The translations under genes were made by a program, and so were the position numbers. From NCBI GenBank assembly GCA_015179025.1, contig WHUX01000295.1, positions 1 through 53,841 of the forward strand: a stretch of DNA of 53,841 nt, in the 5' to 3' direction. The first letter of the stretch is position 1, and every line of letters starts with the position of its first letter. Positions 1 to 10,543 of the stretch are shown here, one piece after another. Origin of the DNA: Terfezia claveryi (lineage: Eukaryota; Ascomycota; Pezizomycetes; Pezizales; Pezizaceae). The notes beneath the pieces are model-generated. The model did not search any database. It had not been told where the DNA came from and worked only from the letters and a program-made list of their open reading frames with translations.

Positions 1-128
1 CTGGATTATTCACCCGTTACCCTGAATTATCCACCGTTGAAGCCATCAGGATTATCCACCGACAAGGCCATCTACCCACGTCATCATCCGTCGTCTTCAT
101 GATCGCACTAATATTGTCGTCACGACAT

Positions 129-841
129 TTTATCCGATTCCAGTGCAGCATTATCCAGCGCTATTAAACATCTCTAGAGCACTGCCGGCAAGGAGCGGAA
201 TCGAATCCGAGATGGCAGAACTACTTGCCGAACGACACCTAAAACATTATGACACCCCCACCTCATGGGTCCGCCCCCACATTGGTATCAGAGGAAACGA
301 GGAAGCCGACAAGCTAGCATCCTTCGCCTCCGCCCTGGGGCAAGTATCTGTACTTCCTTCAAGGGTGCAGAAGGAGGCATCAGACAAGCTTCCAACGCAC
401 TCAGAAGCGAAGCAAGCACATCCAAAGTTTTCGGAGTCCGGAGACCGGAATGGAACAGACATGCCCTCTCAGCCTACACGTGGGTACCTGACAGAAGGCC
501 TCAGAAGCGGTGGCTCCATAAAATTGGGAAATCGGACACAGCGGCATGCCAGTGCGGACACCAAACACACAAGATGGACGACACATCACCTTCGACTGCT
601 CAGACCTCTACGAGCAGCATCAAAGCTTGGGAGGACTTCCTCGATCGCCCTAAATGGATCCAAGAGGAGGATGGGGATGTTTGTAGATTCAAATATTAGA
701 CTGCCTCTAGCAAAGCTGATAATGAATCGTAAGATAATGCTGGGTACAATACTACATATTATATTAACAACTATTAATTTAAAGAATACAATAGGACGAT
801 TAATGCCAACAAAAGTAGTGTTTCAATAGAAAAAAAAAATA
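129..841 (+). pseudogene. 3' end of a Tad1-like LINE: ORF2 tail, 3' UTR and A-tract
   Basis: Remnant of a non-LTR retrotransposon ORF2. The first part holds the C-terminal signature of RNase H (WVRPHIGIRGNEEADKLA, about 267-320), with the last catalytic Asp in NEEAD. After a frame change comes the C-terminal cysteine-histidine finger typical of these LINEs: ACQCG near 545 and HITFDC near 580. The coding part ends at about 699. An AT-rich 3' UTR follows, closed by ten A at 830-839. The upstream reverse transcriptase is absent, as expected for 5' truncation. Positions 129-325 are almost identical to 7628-7826. At least one frameshift between RNase H and the finger means it is not functional. 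Confidence 0.8.
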
Positions 842-866
842 AGCAGCCGGAACAAAATTCAGGGTG

Positions 867-885
867 TTTTTTTTTTTTTTTTTTT
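867..885 (-). repeat. T19 homopolymer, reverse-strand poly(A) tail
   Basis: An uninterrupted run of 19 T lies just before the reverse-strand ORF1 remnant at 886-1640. In that orientation it reads as the poly(A) tail of a retrotransposed copy. Confidence 0.65.
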
Positions 886-1640
886 ACCCTTCTCAAAATC
901 ATATACATCCACAGGCAGCCAGTGTCCTAGACACATATCTCCATTCTCATCTGACCACCCTGTACATGAAAAGAGACCGGACTCTTAAGGAAAATAACCA
1001 CCGAACTGGTGGCCTTGCCCGTTCTCCTCTGACCTCCCAGGAGCCACCGTGCTCCTATAACCCCCGCATTCCTGTTTTCCTCACATCCTGTGTTGTGTCT
1101 GCCACGGATCTCTGGCAGGGTACTCCATGCACCACAAATGCCCTAGTGTCAATGTTTGACCGGCTTTGTTGGCTTCTTGTATTTGGCAGTTGGGGATTTC
1201 GCTGTCTTGGGTCCCACTTGACGTTTCGTGGGCTGTTTTTTTGGTGACGGGAGGTGTCACCGCGGGGCCTTGTCCAACTCCTTCTCATAATCCGAAAGTC
1301 CTCATGCAGGGCAAACCTTTCTTCATCAATCATCTCTTCATCCTCTTGTGTCTGAACATTGTCCTTAGCCCCCTCCTTCTCCTTTCCTTTTCCCCTGCTC
1401 TGCCTCTGCTTCTTCTTCTTCTTCTTCTCCTCTACCGATATCTCCTGTTGTGATTCGGTCGCAGCATCAACCATAACTGGAGATGCTTGTATGCCAACCT
1501 CAATTAACTCCACCTTCTTGGCTGGCTTTGATATATGAATGAGGGTCCGCTCCCATTCAAGCTCCCTCTGTACTGCTGCCAGCCTCTCTTCTATCTTCTT
1601 CTTCTCTTCAACTAACACGTTCTTCTCAATGAACCCTAAC
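886..1640 (-). pseudogene. LINE ORF1 (gag-like) remnant 1
   Basis: On the reverse strand, 1618-1055 encodes a charged coiled-coil stretch (EEKKKIEERLAAVQRELEW), a basic Lys/Arg tract, and then the block FVVHGVPCQR near 1130. Continuing toward 950 in another frame gives GKATSSVVIF. These two blocks recur in the same order in the second remnant at 2095-3270, so both belong to one ORF1 family, the RNA-binding gag-like protein of Tad1-type LINEs. There is a frameshift soon after CQR and no ATG at the 5' end of the open frame. The copy ends at the T19 tract and lacks ORF2, so it is truncated internally or at its 3' side. Confidence 0.6.
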
Positions 1641-1664
1641 TACTGTAGTACCATGGGCATCAAA

Positions 1665-2055
1665 GGAATCCCAAACGACTCTGCCACAATTATCTCCATT
1701 TCATGTGATTCGCTGGAGGAATCCCAAACGACTCTGCGGAGGTTATCTTACTCCATGGGATTCGCCAAAGGAATCCCAAACGATTCTGCCACAATTATCT
1801 CAATTACATGGGATTCGCCAGTGGAATCCCAAACGCGGTCACCATTAGTGAATGAACCATAACTGCCTCGGTACCCTAAACGACTCTGCCCAAAATATCT
1901 TCACTCCATGGGATCGCCAGAGGAATCCCAAACGGTTCTGCCACAATTATCTCCATTGCACGGGATTCGCCAGAGGAATCGCAAATGATTCTACCATAAT
2001 TATCTACATTACATAGGATTCGCCAGAGGAATCGCAAATGACGGTGCGGAGGTTA
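1665..2055. repeat. 53-bp tandem repeat array
   Basis: The phrase GGAATCCCAAACG or a close variant begins at 1665, 1718, 1770, 1823, 1922, 1975 and 2028, giving a period of 52-53 bp with one decayed unit in the 99-bp gap. About 7.5 units are present. Each unit contains a variant of CTGCCACAATTATCTCCATT. The array sits directly 5' (reverse-strand sense) of ORF1 remnant 1, where LINE 5' UTR monomers would lie. Confidence 0.85.
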
Positions 2056-2094
2056 TGAATATTGCTAATTCAGAGCACTAATATTTGACTCCCA

Positions 2095-3270
2095 ACAGCT
2101 AGCTTCCTGTCAAAAAAATACAACAACGGAGCTGGTGGCTTTTACCCAATCTCCGGTTGTTACCCCCCAGGAGCCAACGTGCCCCCATAATCCCCCTCAC
2201 TCCCATATCTTGTATGATGTCTGCCATGGGTTCTCTGGCAGGGGACCCTATGAATCACAACCGCCTTCGCCAATTTGTCATTAGGTGGTGTCTTGTGTGG
2301 AGATATTTTGGCTGGTCGGGATTTCTTCCCAGCCTTTGCTGCCAGACGTGGTGCAGCCTCGTCCTCATCCTCATACCCAGACAGGTCTTCATACATGCTT
2401 AACCTGTCTGCCATCATAACATCTTCACTATCCCCTGCCCCCTTCTTCTCAATCTCCACCTCCGTCTGTACTGCCACTTCCACCTGTGCCTTCTCTAACT
2501 CCCTCACAATATGGTCTGAATTGGGGTTCCAACTGATACCGTCTCAACCAGTAGTGCCTTACCCATTGCCTGCCATTTCTTCCGCTCGGAAACGACTATC
2601 TTCCTTGATCTGTCTCCCTCCTCTTTCTCTGCCCACTCCTTCCAATTCCTCTCACAAATCTGTAGTTGGTTTCCCACCATCTCCTCTCGCTCAACCCACT
2701 TCTCTTTCCCCCACCTTAACTTAAAAACCTCTTTCTCCAACCTCTCAATCATCTTCACATGGGCCATCCTTGGTCCGTAAAAGCTACCAAGGTCTGCTTC
2801 AATTGAGAAAGTTCTGTGTCTATAATATCCCGTTCCTTAGACAAACATAAAATTTCATTCTTGAGGCTCCCAATAATTCTCTCTTCCTCAACCAGCCTAG
2901 CCTTATCGGTATCACTCTTATATAATTGCCCCTCCCACTCCTTACGGTATGAGTTGCATCGAATATCTGGGCTATGCCTGCCCTATTTGCCCCATCTTCT
3001 CTGACAATTGTTTCACCTACACTGAGCTCGGTATCAAAGAATATGTCGTTCAAGAAGCACATTGTGTGTTGTAACAAAAACCTCCCTACTTGTTCCAACT
3101 CTCTCTTCCCCATCCTCTTAAACTTCTCCATCCTCTGCTCCTTTTCCCACTCATCAAACTGCTCCTCATTCTCTGAGTCCCGAAACCCGATTGTAGCCAA
3201 CTGTACCCTTGGTGTACGACCCGGCATTGGTAGTTGTGTGTTAAAGCGCCCATCCAATATACCCGGATAT
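2095..3270 (-). pseudogene. LINE ORF1 (gag-like) remnant 2
   Basis: Reverse-strand open frames at 3270-2820, 2767-2504 and 2507-2160 are pieces of one frameshifted protein. Seen in order: a leading segment with QQYPGILDGRFNTQLP (near 3250), a long coiled coil (EEQFDEWEKEQRMEKFKRMG near 3150; KWVEREEMVGNQLQ near 2690), an acidic stretch (GYEDEDEAAP near 2360), a basic linker, and the conserved block VVIHRVPCQR near 2240 followed in another frame by GIMGARWLLGG. The last blocks match remnant 1 (886-1640) at diverged identity. The fold is that of a LINE gag-like ORF1. At least three frame changes make it inactive. Confidence 0.6.
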
Positions 3271-3965
3271 TGCTGTTGCGCCTGGCGAAGCCACTGTCTG
3301 GCGAAGCCGCTTTCCGGCAAAGCTATTATCGCCACAACGACAATATTCAGCTGAACTCGCATACACGCAAGCTCCTTACGTCCGCGCATACTCAATCGTC
3401 TTATGTTCGCATGTACGCAAGTATTTTCCGTATGTTGGGTTGAGTCACTGTGGTTGCCACCGACCGCTATCCGCAGACATCGCTCCTGACCTGTATTTTC
3501 CACTGAAGCAAGCAAGTCTTCAATTCGCTTCGTTCTCTATCGCATTATTGCACTCTTCAGTACCGTCCGCTCTAGTAGGGCATATTACTATAGATCTGCT
3601 GTGCACCCGTGTTCGCATACCTGCCGCTCCGCTAGAATCACTTCCGCTGCCAAACAAGATATTCCAGCATATGTTTTGTTAAGTTGCATTGTATCTGGAG
3701 TTTCGTACCTTGGTCTGTTGGAAAATTGCCCCTCGTCGTAGCAAGTGGGGGATTGTGTAGCTCACTTCAATTGAGCCCGAAAAATAGATATCCGTGCTCT
3801 GCTCGTTCTGCTCTGTAAATCGCTGTTTTCTCTGACGACGGAAACCCTCTGATTGTTGGGATCGACCAAGTGGGCTCGTCCTGCACAGAGGGAAATTGAC
3901 TTTTGGCAACTTATCTCCCACCCCTTGCAGCTTTACCATTTAAAAATAAAAAAAAATAAAAAAAA
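3271..3965. other. Unassigned stretch
   Basis: No convincing gene. Near 3290-3325 a short direct repeat (CTGGCGAAGCC) occurs. A 29-bp piece around 3720-3745 (GAAAATTGCCCCTCGTCG) recurs with changes at 7961. A low-complexity A-rich tract spans 3940-3966. An 86-codon reverse-strand open frame (3939-3679) shows nothing recognisable. Confidence 0.4.
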
Positions 3966-4366
3966 CATGCAGCTTTACCATTATATTGATCAAGGCTGAC
4001 TTGTGCCAATACTAAGAATTCCGCACTATCTTAATTTGGCAGCCACTGCCCAAATCGGCAAACTAGACTACCTAGCGGCTTGGCAAGCGATTATGGTCAA
4101 ATGCCATTATGCACTTTGCATTCTACTATCCAGCCAGCTTAACCGGTCTCCAACACATTTAGTGCCCTCTTAGCACACTTTTCCCCCGGCTTTCCATCGT
4201 TAAATTGTCACGATATCCTGCGATTCTTCTCGGCCGCCTTCCTGCCACGTCAACACTCTCAGCTCGGTCCCATCCAACCCACATCAAGATACTTACCCGC
4301 TCACATCACCGCACCGTACACCATCCACCACAACGACTCAGAGCCGAGGTAGCTACCAAAACACTA

Positions 4367-4393
4367 CAGTGAAGTCGCGTTATAAGAAACCCC
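4367..4393 (+). repeat. Left terminal inverted repeat of pogo-type element 1
   Basis: CAGTGAAGTCGCGTTATAAG and seven further bases; pairs with 6517-6543 with a single A/G difference. The preceding dinucleotide is TA. Confidence 0.85.
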
Positions 4394-5007
4394 TCGATAT
4401 AAGAAACGGTGCCCCGGTCCCACCAGAATTAGTATGGGAAAATAAGAAACCTCGATATAAGAAAGTGTCTTAAGTTTCTGCTTAGTAATACATACAGTTT
4501 CTTATATCGTGACGCTGGTTTTATGCAGCCACCACATAGTTTCTTTACGCATTCACTACCAAACCAAGTGCACAAGGTTCTATGTTCTCTACAAGTGTTT
4601 ATTGTTCGAAGATAAATTACTCTCCATACGTCTACTTTGAACTTGGCATTCTCTCATGTCATCTAAGCAGACCCCCACTCAGCAATTGCAAATCCTTCCT
4701 GAGATAATTGATTCTGTACTTGTACATGAAATGAGCATGCAAAATATGGCCTAGGCACAAGAGGAGGGAACGGGCCCATCTCATAGCTTTGGGTCTCCAG
4801 AGAGTATAGACTTCAAAGAAGTAAAATAAAAATGGCGTAGCCACAATCCTGTGAGGTTGGTCAAATTTGGCCGTGATTCGGACATATATATATGCCCCAG
4901 TCACTCGTGCAAGGGTCTTGTATTCCCAAATACCCTGAAATTGCATTCTACCATCTAGGCTTCAACTTTATATATTCTTCTTTACACTAGCTACTTCTGC
5001 CATCAAG

Positions 5008-5850
5008 ATGTCACATGCCGGAGATAGCGCTTCACAACCCAACGACTCTCTGGTTCCCTCAGATATCAACGTGTCTAACTTCTCCTACTTTGATGAGTTT
5101 CCCGAGTTCTTGGAGGATTGTCCAAAACTCTTTGGCCTCAGCGATGAGGACTGGAATATGATTGTTGACCAAAGCATCCTTAATACCGTTGAGGGGCTAA
5201 GCAACATTGATACCACTGAGGTGCAAAGCACCCTTGATACCACTGAGGGGCCAAGCAACATTGATACCACTGAGGTGCAAAGCACCCTTGATACCACTGA
5301 GGGGCCAAGCAACATTGATACCACTGAGGTGCAAAGCACCCTTGATACCACTGAGGAGCCAAGCAACATTGAGGCCCAAAGCGATACCGCAGCTCTGTTG
5401 CAAGAACCAGCTCCATCCACCCAAGTCCTTCCGCGCCCTATATACCGAGAGCGATATGGCGCCCCAAAAAGACCCACATGGAACTGCTATCACTGTGACG
5501 CATGCGGCTTCACAGGCACATTGTGTGAGGATGTGACCAGGCATATCCGAAAGGCCCAACGTCGGCCTGATCATCATCCACAGAGCGTTAGTGTGACTTG
5601 GGTCGGTGATGACAATGTTACACTCGCTCGCGGGTTCATCAGTGGTGAAATATTATCGACGAGGTTTCAACGGCTGGCTAGAAAAGACCAAGAACGCAAA
5701 GCACTGCTGGCTAGACGAGAGCAAGAACGCGAAGCCCACAGGGCCCAATTGTTGGGTGAGGAAGTTGTCCAGAAGGAGCCGGAGACCAAAGACAAAGTAA
5801 GCGGCTGGGTGAACTTTAAATCATCCTCCTTTAGTCCCGACCGACACTAA
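5008..5850 (+). CDS. Zinc-finger-like protein carried by pogo-type element 1 (280 aa)
   Basis: Intact single-exon ORF starting MSHAGDSASQPNDS. Residues 1-60 are acidic and Ser-rich. Residues ~65-128 are 9-residue repeats alternating SNIDTTEVQ and STLDTTEGP. Residues ~150-195 hold the only recognisable motif, WNCYHCDACGFTG...TRHIRK...DHH. This is a Cys-x2-Cys pair followed 12-13 residues later by a His and then a His 9-10 residues on, like a C2H2 finger with a stretched His spacing. Residues ~220-265 are Arg/Glu-rich and probably helical. It ends FSPDRH. The partner ORF at 9072-9839 keeps the Cys and His positions. Function unknown; nuclear DNA binding is an inference from the finger. The ATG follows the conserved leader CCATCAAG shared by both copies. 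It could be a captured host gene or an accessory transposon protein. Confidence 0.65.
   Translation: MSHAGDSASQPNDSLVPSDINVSNFSYFDEFPEFLEDCPKLFGLSDEDWNMIVDQSILNTVEGLSNIDTTEVQSTLDTTEGPSNIDTTEVQSTLDTTEGPSNIDTTEVQSTLDTTEEPSNIEAQSDTAALLQEPAPSTQVLPRPIYRERYGAPKRPTWNCYHCDACGFTGTLCEDVTRHIRKAQRRPDHHPQSVSVTWVGDDNVTLARGFISGEILSTRFQRLARKDQERKALLARREQEREAHRAQLLGEEVVQKEPETKDKVSGWVNFKSSSFSPDRH
5197..5375 (+). repeat. Coding minisatellite, 27-bp units
   Basis: Units encode S-N-I-D-T-T-E-V-Q / S-T-L-D-T-T-E-G-P in alternation, about seven units. The homologous tract in copy 2 (9270-9375) has about four. The length change is a multiple of 27 bp, so both reading frames survive. Confidence 0.85.
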
Positions 5851-5939
5851 TCCCACTTCTAGGATGAACTCGAACCATTGTGAAACTGATTACTGAATTG
5901 CCCCTCCACTGCTATACATGGACCTCTTCGTTCCCAATC

Positions 5940-5993
5940 TGAGTTGTTTGTCATATCTGAGTTGTTTGTCGTATCTCAGTTGTTTGTCGTATC
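5940..5993 (+). repeat. 18-bp minisatellite, three units
   Basis: Unit TGAGTTGTTTGTCGTATC repeated three times downstream of the ORF; the equivalent tract in copy 2 (9929-10018) has five units. Confidence 0.9.
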
Positions 5994-6139
5994 TGAATTA
6001 CCTAGAACCAATATTACCTGTAGCTGTAAAACTATCTCATATTGAAATACCAATTACGCTGGCTGTCACCCTATACATTATCTATCTCCATTATTATCCT
6101 TATACATTCGTTGTTCAGGTGTATGTAGCCTTGTGACTA

Positions 6140-6476
6140 TGTCTGTAACATCTGGACGGGATGTTTCCGGGCAGGCCAAACCCACCGGCACCGGCCAGTG
6201 CCTAGTAGGGAGGAGCAATGCATCTTGGATATCTATGAGACTGCTGTACAGGAGCTAGAGTCCAATCCAGATGACACTCCCAATGTCTCTGTTATTTCTT
6301 ATAAGTTTGCACTGCAAATTGAAATTGTAGAAGCCCTCCATCTCTTCCGTTTTCGAAATCCTTATGTGAATTTACAGAAAGGTGAGATGTTCTATAGAGA
6401 GAAAAGCGGGATATTGTGGGGATACAAGGCATGGCTGGAAGGACACAGTGGCAGACATCAATCACTCGTACTGTAG
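6140..6476 (+). CDS. Second open frame of pogo-type element 1, unknown
   Basis: An open frame without its own ATG runs from about 6135 through RPVPSREEQCILDIYETAVQ to a stop at 6474-6476. Copy 2 (about 10160-10543) preserves it with few changes, including an in-frame 6-bp loss, which hints at past coding constraint. I recognise no domain. It may be a downstream exon of the 5008 gene, joined by an intron in the 5851-6135 gap, or a relic. Confidence 0.3.
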
Positions 6477-6516
6477 TGTACATATCGCGTTATAAGAAAC
6501 CCTCTCCAGTCCCGAA

Positions 6517-6543
6517 GGGGTTTCTTATAACGCGACTCCACTG
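6517..6543 (-). repeat. Right terminal inverted repeat of pogo-type element 1
   Basis: Reverse complement begins CAGTGGAGTCGCGTTATAAG. It also folds back on the internal copy of the same motif at 6487-6503 to form a 17-bp stem. TA follows at 6544-6545. Confidence 0.85.
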
Positions 6544-7298
6544 TAAGCAGATTGGCCAACACCATGGAGCCGCAACAACAAATCGAACACACCACGACAT
6601 GCCAGGCAGGGGAAAGAGGAATGGCAACCCGGGGAAGATGGATCGACAAATCCCTCACGAAAGACCCAGCTGCCATTCACTGGACACCCACAGCCTCCGT
6701 CCCCAACGGTTACAGCCCCACCATCGAACAACGGATTCGAAAGCGATACCACGACAGCACCAACTACCACAGCCACAGTAACCACCAGGTGCCAACCAGA
6801 CTAAACCACCAGTACAGAGCCGAAATTACTACAAGAGCTCATATCTCACGACACAGTAGGCCCGCGGGCACCAGAACTGACAGAGCGGCTGCGGCCGCCA
6901 TCAAAGAACTTCAGGAGGACGTCGAATCATTTAGGCGCCAATACCATGCCGAAATAGAAAGAGGGCATGCGGAGCTGGATAGCCGGGTACGAGCTGAGAG
7001 TGAGAACGTCGAGTTGAGGAATGAGAATGACGAGTTGAGGGATCGACTCGCGACAGCGGTTTCAGACTCCAGTACCCAGGCTACACCTCCGACCCAACAT
7101 CGCACGTACGCGGAGGCAGCAACCAAATCCGGTGGCTGCTGCAGGAGGATAGAAGGGTTGGAAAGTCAGCATCGTCACTCGTCACCTACATGGCAAATGA
7201 AGCCGATCCCACGAGGGCTCCGCATGGCAAGCACCACAGCATACAGGTGGGGGATGAGTTTTTCTACGGGCAAATGTGTTTGGACGAGTGATTTGTAA

Positions 7299-7557
7299 TT
7301 TCCTACCAGCGCTTGACTTTTCCATTTGTGGGTATTTTTGGCTCAGGTTTTTCTTTGTTTTCTTTTTGGGTCGAGGTTCCGTCTGGCCTCGAGGGACCTC
7401 AATCTACTTGAACATTGGACCTGAGATGAAGGATGGAGGGTATGCTGCTCGAACGGCACTGGGAGATCGGGGCATACCGCATCTGCCTTCGTCTCGGAAG
7501 ATAGGAGGTGCAACCCGGAGCTGAAAGGATATGGGTATCTAGGGAAGGAGGCAACAA
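7299..7557. other. Unassigned stretch between ORF1 and RNase H relics
   Basis: Contains a T/G-rich patch near 7320-7370. No open frame or motif that I can support; probably degraded LINE sequence between ORF1 and ORF2. Confidence 0.3.
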
Positions 7558-7826
7558 GTGTCAGATTCAGAACGACATGCCATCGCACAATACCTCCGAG
7601 CACACAAAGAGACCAGCATGCTAGACATTTTATCCGATTACAGTGCAGCATTATCCAGCGCTATTAAACCTCTAGAGCACTGCCGGCCAGGAGCGGAATC
7701 GAATCCGAGATGGCAGAACTACTTGCCGAACGACACCTAAAACATTATGACACCCCCACCTCATGGGTACGCCCCCACATTGGTATCAGAGGAAACGAGG
7801 AAGCCGACAAGCTAGCATCCTTCGGT
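7558..7826 (+). pseudogene. LINE RNase H fragment, partial duplicate of 129-325
   Basis: Encodes VSDSERHAIAQYLRAHKET (the central Asp block of RNase H, SDS), and after a frame change WVRPHIGIRGNEEADKLASF. Positions 7628-7826 match 129-325 almost base for base. The copy stops abruptly at about 7826, where the two sequences part. Confidence 0.75.
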
Positions 7827-9071
7827 TTGGCGGTCTTCCCCTTTCTCGTTAAATTCCCCGAAGAATTCTGACTTCCCACTCCAAAGGTGACTCAAGGTCC
7901 TGCGCTGCCTTTGCTGTATTCTAGAGCCTCCAATTTGCTGTTATTAAATACGGTTGCAACGTTGGAAAATCGCCCCGCGTCGTAGCAAGACTCGACCCTC
8001 TGGTTACACCCCATGCAGCTTTACCATTATATTGATCAAGGTGACCTCCATTTAAACATTCAAACGACTAAGAATTCCGCACTATCTTAATTTGGCAGCC
8101 ACTGCCCAAATCGGCAAACTACCTAGCGGCTTGGCAAGCGATTATGGTCAAATGCCATTATACACTTTGCATCCTACTATCCAGCCAGCTCTAACCACCA
8201 CCACCGGATCTCCAACACATTCAGTGCCCTCTTAGCACACTTTTTCCCCCGGCTTTCCATCGTTAAATTGTCACGATATCCTGCGATTCTTCTCGGCCGC
8301 ACTGTATCGACTTCCTGCCACGTCAACACTCAGCTCGGTCCCATCCAACCCACATCAAGATACTTGCCCACTCACATCACCGCACCGCACACCATCCACC
8401 ACAATGATTCAGAGCCGAGGTAGCTACCAAACGACTACAGTGAAGTCGCGTTATAAGAAACCCCGGATATAAGAAACCCCTCGATATAAGAAACGGTGCC
8501 CCGGTCCCGCCAGAATTAGTATGGGAAAATAAGAAACCCTCGATATAAGAAGGTGTCTTAAGTTTCTGCTTAGTAATACATACAGTTTCTTATATCGTGA
8601 CACTGGTTGTATGCAGCCACCACATAGTTTCTTTACGTATTCACTGCCAAACCAAGTGCACAAGGTTCTATTATCTCTACAAGTGTTTATTGTCTGAAGA
8701 TAAATTACTCCCCATACGTCTACTTTGAACTTGGCATTCTCTCATGTCATCTAAGCAGAGCAATTGCAAATCCTTCCTGAGTTTATTGATTCTGTACTTG
8801 CCCATGAAATGAGCATGCAAAATATGGCCTAGGCACAAAATAAGGGAACGAGCCCATCTCAGAGCGTATAGACTTCAAAAAAGTAAAGTAAGATAAAAAT
8901 GGCCCTGTGAGGTTGGTCAAATTTGGCCGTGATTCGGACATATATATATGCCCTAGTCACTCGTGCAAGGGTCTTGTATTCCCAAGTACCATCCACTCTT
9001 GAAATTGCATTCTACCATCCAGGCTTCAACTTTATATATTCGTCTTTACACCAGCTACTTCTGCCATCAAG

Positions 9072-9839
9072 ATGTCACATGCCAGAGATAGCGCTTCACA
9101 ACCCAACGACTCTCGAGTTCCCTCAGATATCAACGCGTCTAACTTCTCCTACTTTAATGAGTTTCCCGAGCTCTTGGAGGATTATCCCGAACTTTTTGGC
9201 CTCAGCGATGAGGACTGGAATATGACCATTGACCAAAGCATCCTTGATACCGTTGAGGGGCCAAGCAATATTGATACCACTGAGGTGCAAAGCACCCTTG
9301 ATACCACTGAGGTGCAAAGCACCCTTGATACCACTGAGGAGCCAAGCACCCTTGATACCACTGAGGTGCCAAGCAACATTGAGGCCCAAAGCGATACCAC
9401 AGCTCTGTTGCAAGAACCAGCTCCATCCACCCAAGTCCTTCCGCGCCCTATATACCGATCTCCATACTATGCCAACCGAGCTTGCCCAAAAAGACCCACA
9501 TGGAACTGCTATCACTGTGACGCATGCGGCTTCACAGGCACAGAGTGTGGGGATGTGACCCAGCATATCCGAAGGCTCGAACGTTGGCCTAATCATGATC
9601 CACAGACCGTTAGAGTGTCTTGGGTCGGTGATGACAATGTTAAACTCGCTCGCGGGTTCATCAGTGGTGAAATATTTTTGACGAGGTTACAACGGCTGGC
9701 TAGACAAGAGCAAGAACGCAAAGCCTACAGGGCCCAATTGCGGGGTGAGGAAGTTGTCCAGAAGGAGCCGGAGACCAAAGACAAAGTAAGGGGCTGGGTG
9801 AACTATAAACCATCCTCCTTTAGTCCCGACCGACACTAA
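9072..9839 (+). CDS. Zinc-finger-like protein carried by pogo-type element 2 (255 aa)
   Basis: Intact paralogue of the 5008-5850 ORF. The N-terminus (MSHARDSASQPNDS), acidic segment, 9-residue repeats, Cys-x2-Cys...His...His block (CDACGFTG...TQHIRRLERWPNH) and C-terminus FSPDRH are all conserved. Differences: fewer repeats, an insertion of about six residues (SPYYANRAC) before the finger, and loss of one Arg/Glu-rich segment near the end. Amino-acid substitutions are spread along the protein, but there is no stop or frameshift. Retention of two open copies is more than expected for neutral transposon cargo of this degree of divergence, though recent duplication could also explain it. Confidence 0.65.
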   Translation: MSHARDSASQPNDSRVPSDINASNFSYFNEFPELLEDYPELFGLSDEDWNMTIDQSILDTVEGPSNIDTTEVQSTLDTTEVQSTLDTTEEPSTLDTTEVPSNIEAQSDTTALLQEPAPSTQVLPRPIYRSPYYANRACPKRPTWNCYHCDACGFTGTECGDVTQHIRRLERWPNHDPQTVRVSWVGDDNVKLARGFISGEIFLTRLQRLARQEQERKAYRAQLRGEEVVQKEPETKDKVRGWVNYKPSSFSPDRH

Positions 9840-9928
9840 TCCCACTTCTAGGATGAACTCGAACCATTGTGAAACTGATTACTGAATTGCCCCTCCACTG
9901 CTATACATGGACCTCTTCGTTCCCAATC

Positions 9929-10018
9929 TGAGTTGTTTGTCATATCTGAGTTGTTTGTCGTATCTGAGTTGTTTGTCGTATCTGAGTTGTTTGTCGTATC
10001 TCAGTTGTTTGTCGTATC
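9929..10018 (+). repeat. 18-bp minisatellite, five units
   Basis: Five units of TGAGTTGTTTGTCGTATC against three in copy 1 at 5940-5993. Confidence 0.9.
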
Positions 10019-10159
10019 TGAATTACCTAGAACCAATATTACCTGTAGCTGTAAAACTATCTCATATTGAAATACCAATTACGCTGGCTGTCACCCTATA
10101 CATTATCTATCTCCATTATTATCCTTATACATTCGTTGTTCAGGTGTATGTAGCCTTGT

Positions 10160-10543
10160 GACTATGTCTGTAACATCTGGACGGGATGTTTCCGGGCAGG
10201 CCAAACCCACCGGCACCGGCCAGTGCCTAGTAGGGAGGAGCAATGCATCTTGGATATCTATGAGACTGCTGTACAGGAGCTAGAGTCCAATCCAGATGAC
10301 ACTCCCAATGTCTCTGTTATTTCTTATAAGTTTGCACTGCAAAGTGTAGAAGCCCTCCATCTCTTCCGTTTTCAAAATCCTTATGTGAATTTACAGAAAG
10401 GTGAGATGTTCTATATAGAGAAAAGCGGGATATTGTGGGGATACAAGGCATGGCTGGAAGGACACAGTGGCAGACATCAATCACTCGTAATTTTAGGCCA
10501 CGCTGAGACATTTCCTAGTTTTAGTGTACATATCGCGATATAA
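10160..10543 (+). CDS. Second open frame of pogo-type element 2, unknown
   Basis: Homologue of the open frame at 6140-6476 (PSREEQCILDIYETAVQ). It lacks two codons near the centre and runs on to a later stop because the tail sequence differs. No start codon or domain was recognised. Confidence 0.3.
   Translation, partial: DYVCNIWTGCFRAGQTHRHRPVPSREEQCILDIYETAVQELESNPDDTPNVSVISYKFALQSVEALHLFRFQNPYVNLQKGEMFYIEKSGILWGYKAWLEGHSGRHQSLVILGHAETFPSFSVHIAI

Larger units (their letters stand above)
4367..6543 (+). mobile_element. Pogo-type (Tc1/mariner) element 1 with cargo ORF, 2,177 bp
   Basis: Terminal inverted repeats of 27 bp start CAGTG at 4367-4393 and 6517-6543 with one mismatch, and are flanked by TA on both sides (4365-4366, 6544-6545). 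CAGT ends plus TA duplication are the hallmarks of pogo/Fot1/Tigger elements. Subterminal copies of TATAAGAAAC in both orientations (4371-4515 and 6485-6537) look like transposase-binding sites. No DDE transposase is encoded, so the element should be non-autonomous. It carries the ORF at 5008-5850, a second open frame near 6198-6476 and an 18-bp minisatellite. Copy 2 is at 8438-10608. Confidence 0.8.
3966..7298 (+). mobile_element. LINE 5' region and ORF1, copy 1, interrupted by a pogo-like element
   Basis: Segments 3966-4366 and 6544-6850 match 8012-8437 and 10609-10900, and more distantly 11000-11420. Once the insertion at 4367-6543 is removed, a leader is followed at 6599 by an ATG reading MPGRGKRNGNPGKMDR; the third copy reads MPSKGKRKDNPGKIDR at 11192. 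Downstream, 6880-7130 encodes a coiled coil (ENVELRNENDELRDRL) and the YAEAAT motif, which is characteristic of Tad1-type ORF1 proteins. Frames change several times between 6599 and 7298, so ORF1 is broken. The pogo-like element thus lies in the leader, about 55 bp before the ORF1 start. Confidence 0.6.

Noticed and set aside
1539..1862. 107-codon forward frame
   Set aside because: Runs across the 53-bp tandem array and antisense to the ORF1 relic.
5085..5577. Reverse-strand frames over the 5008-5850 gene (and the same at 9123-9596)
   Set aside because: Antisense shadows of the 27-bp coding repeat.
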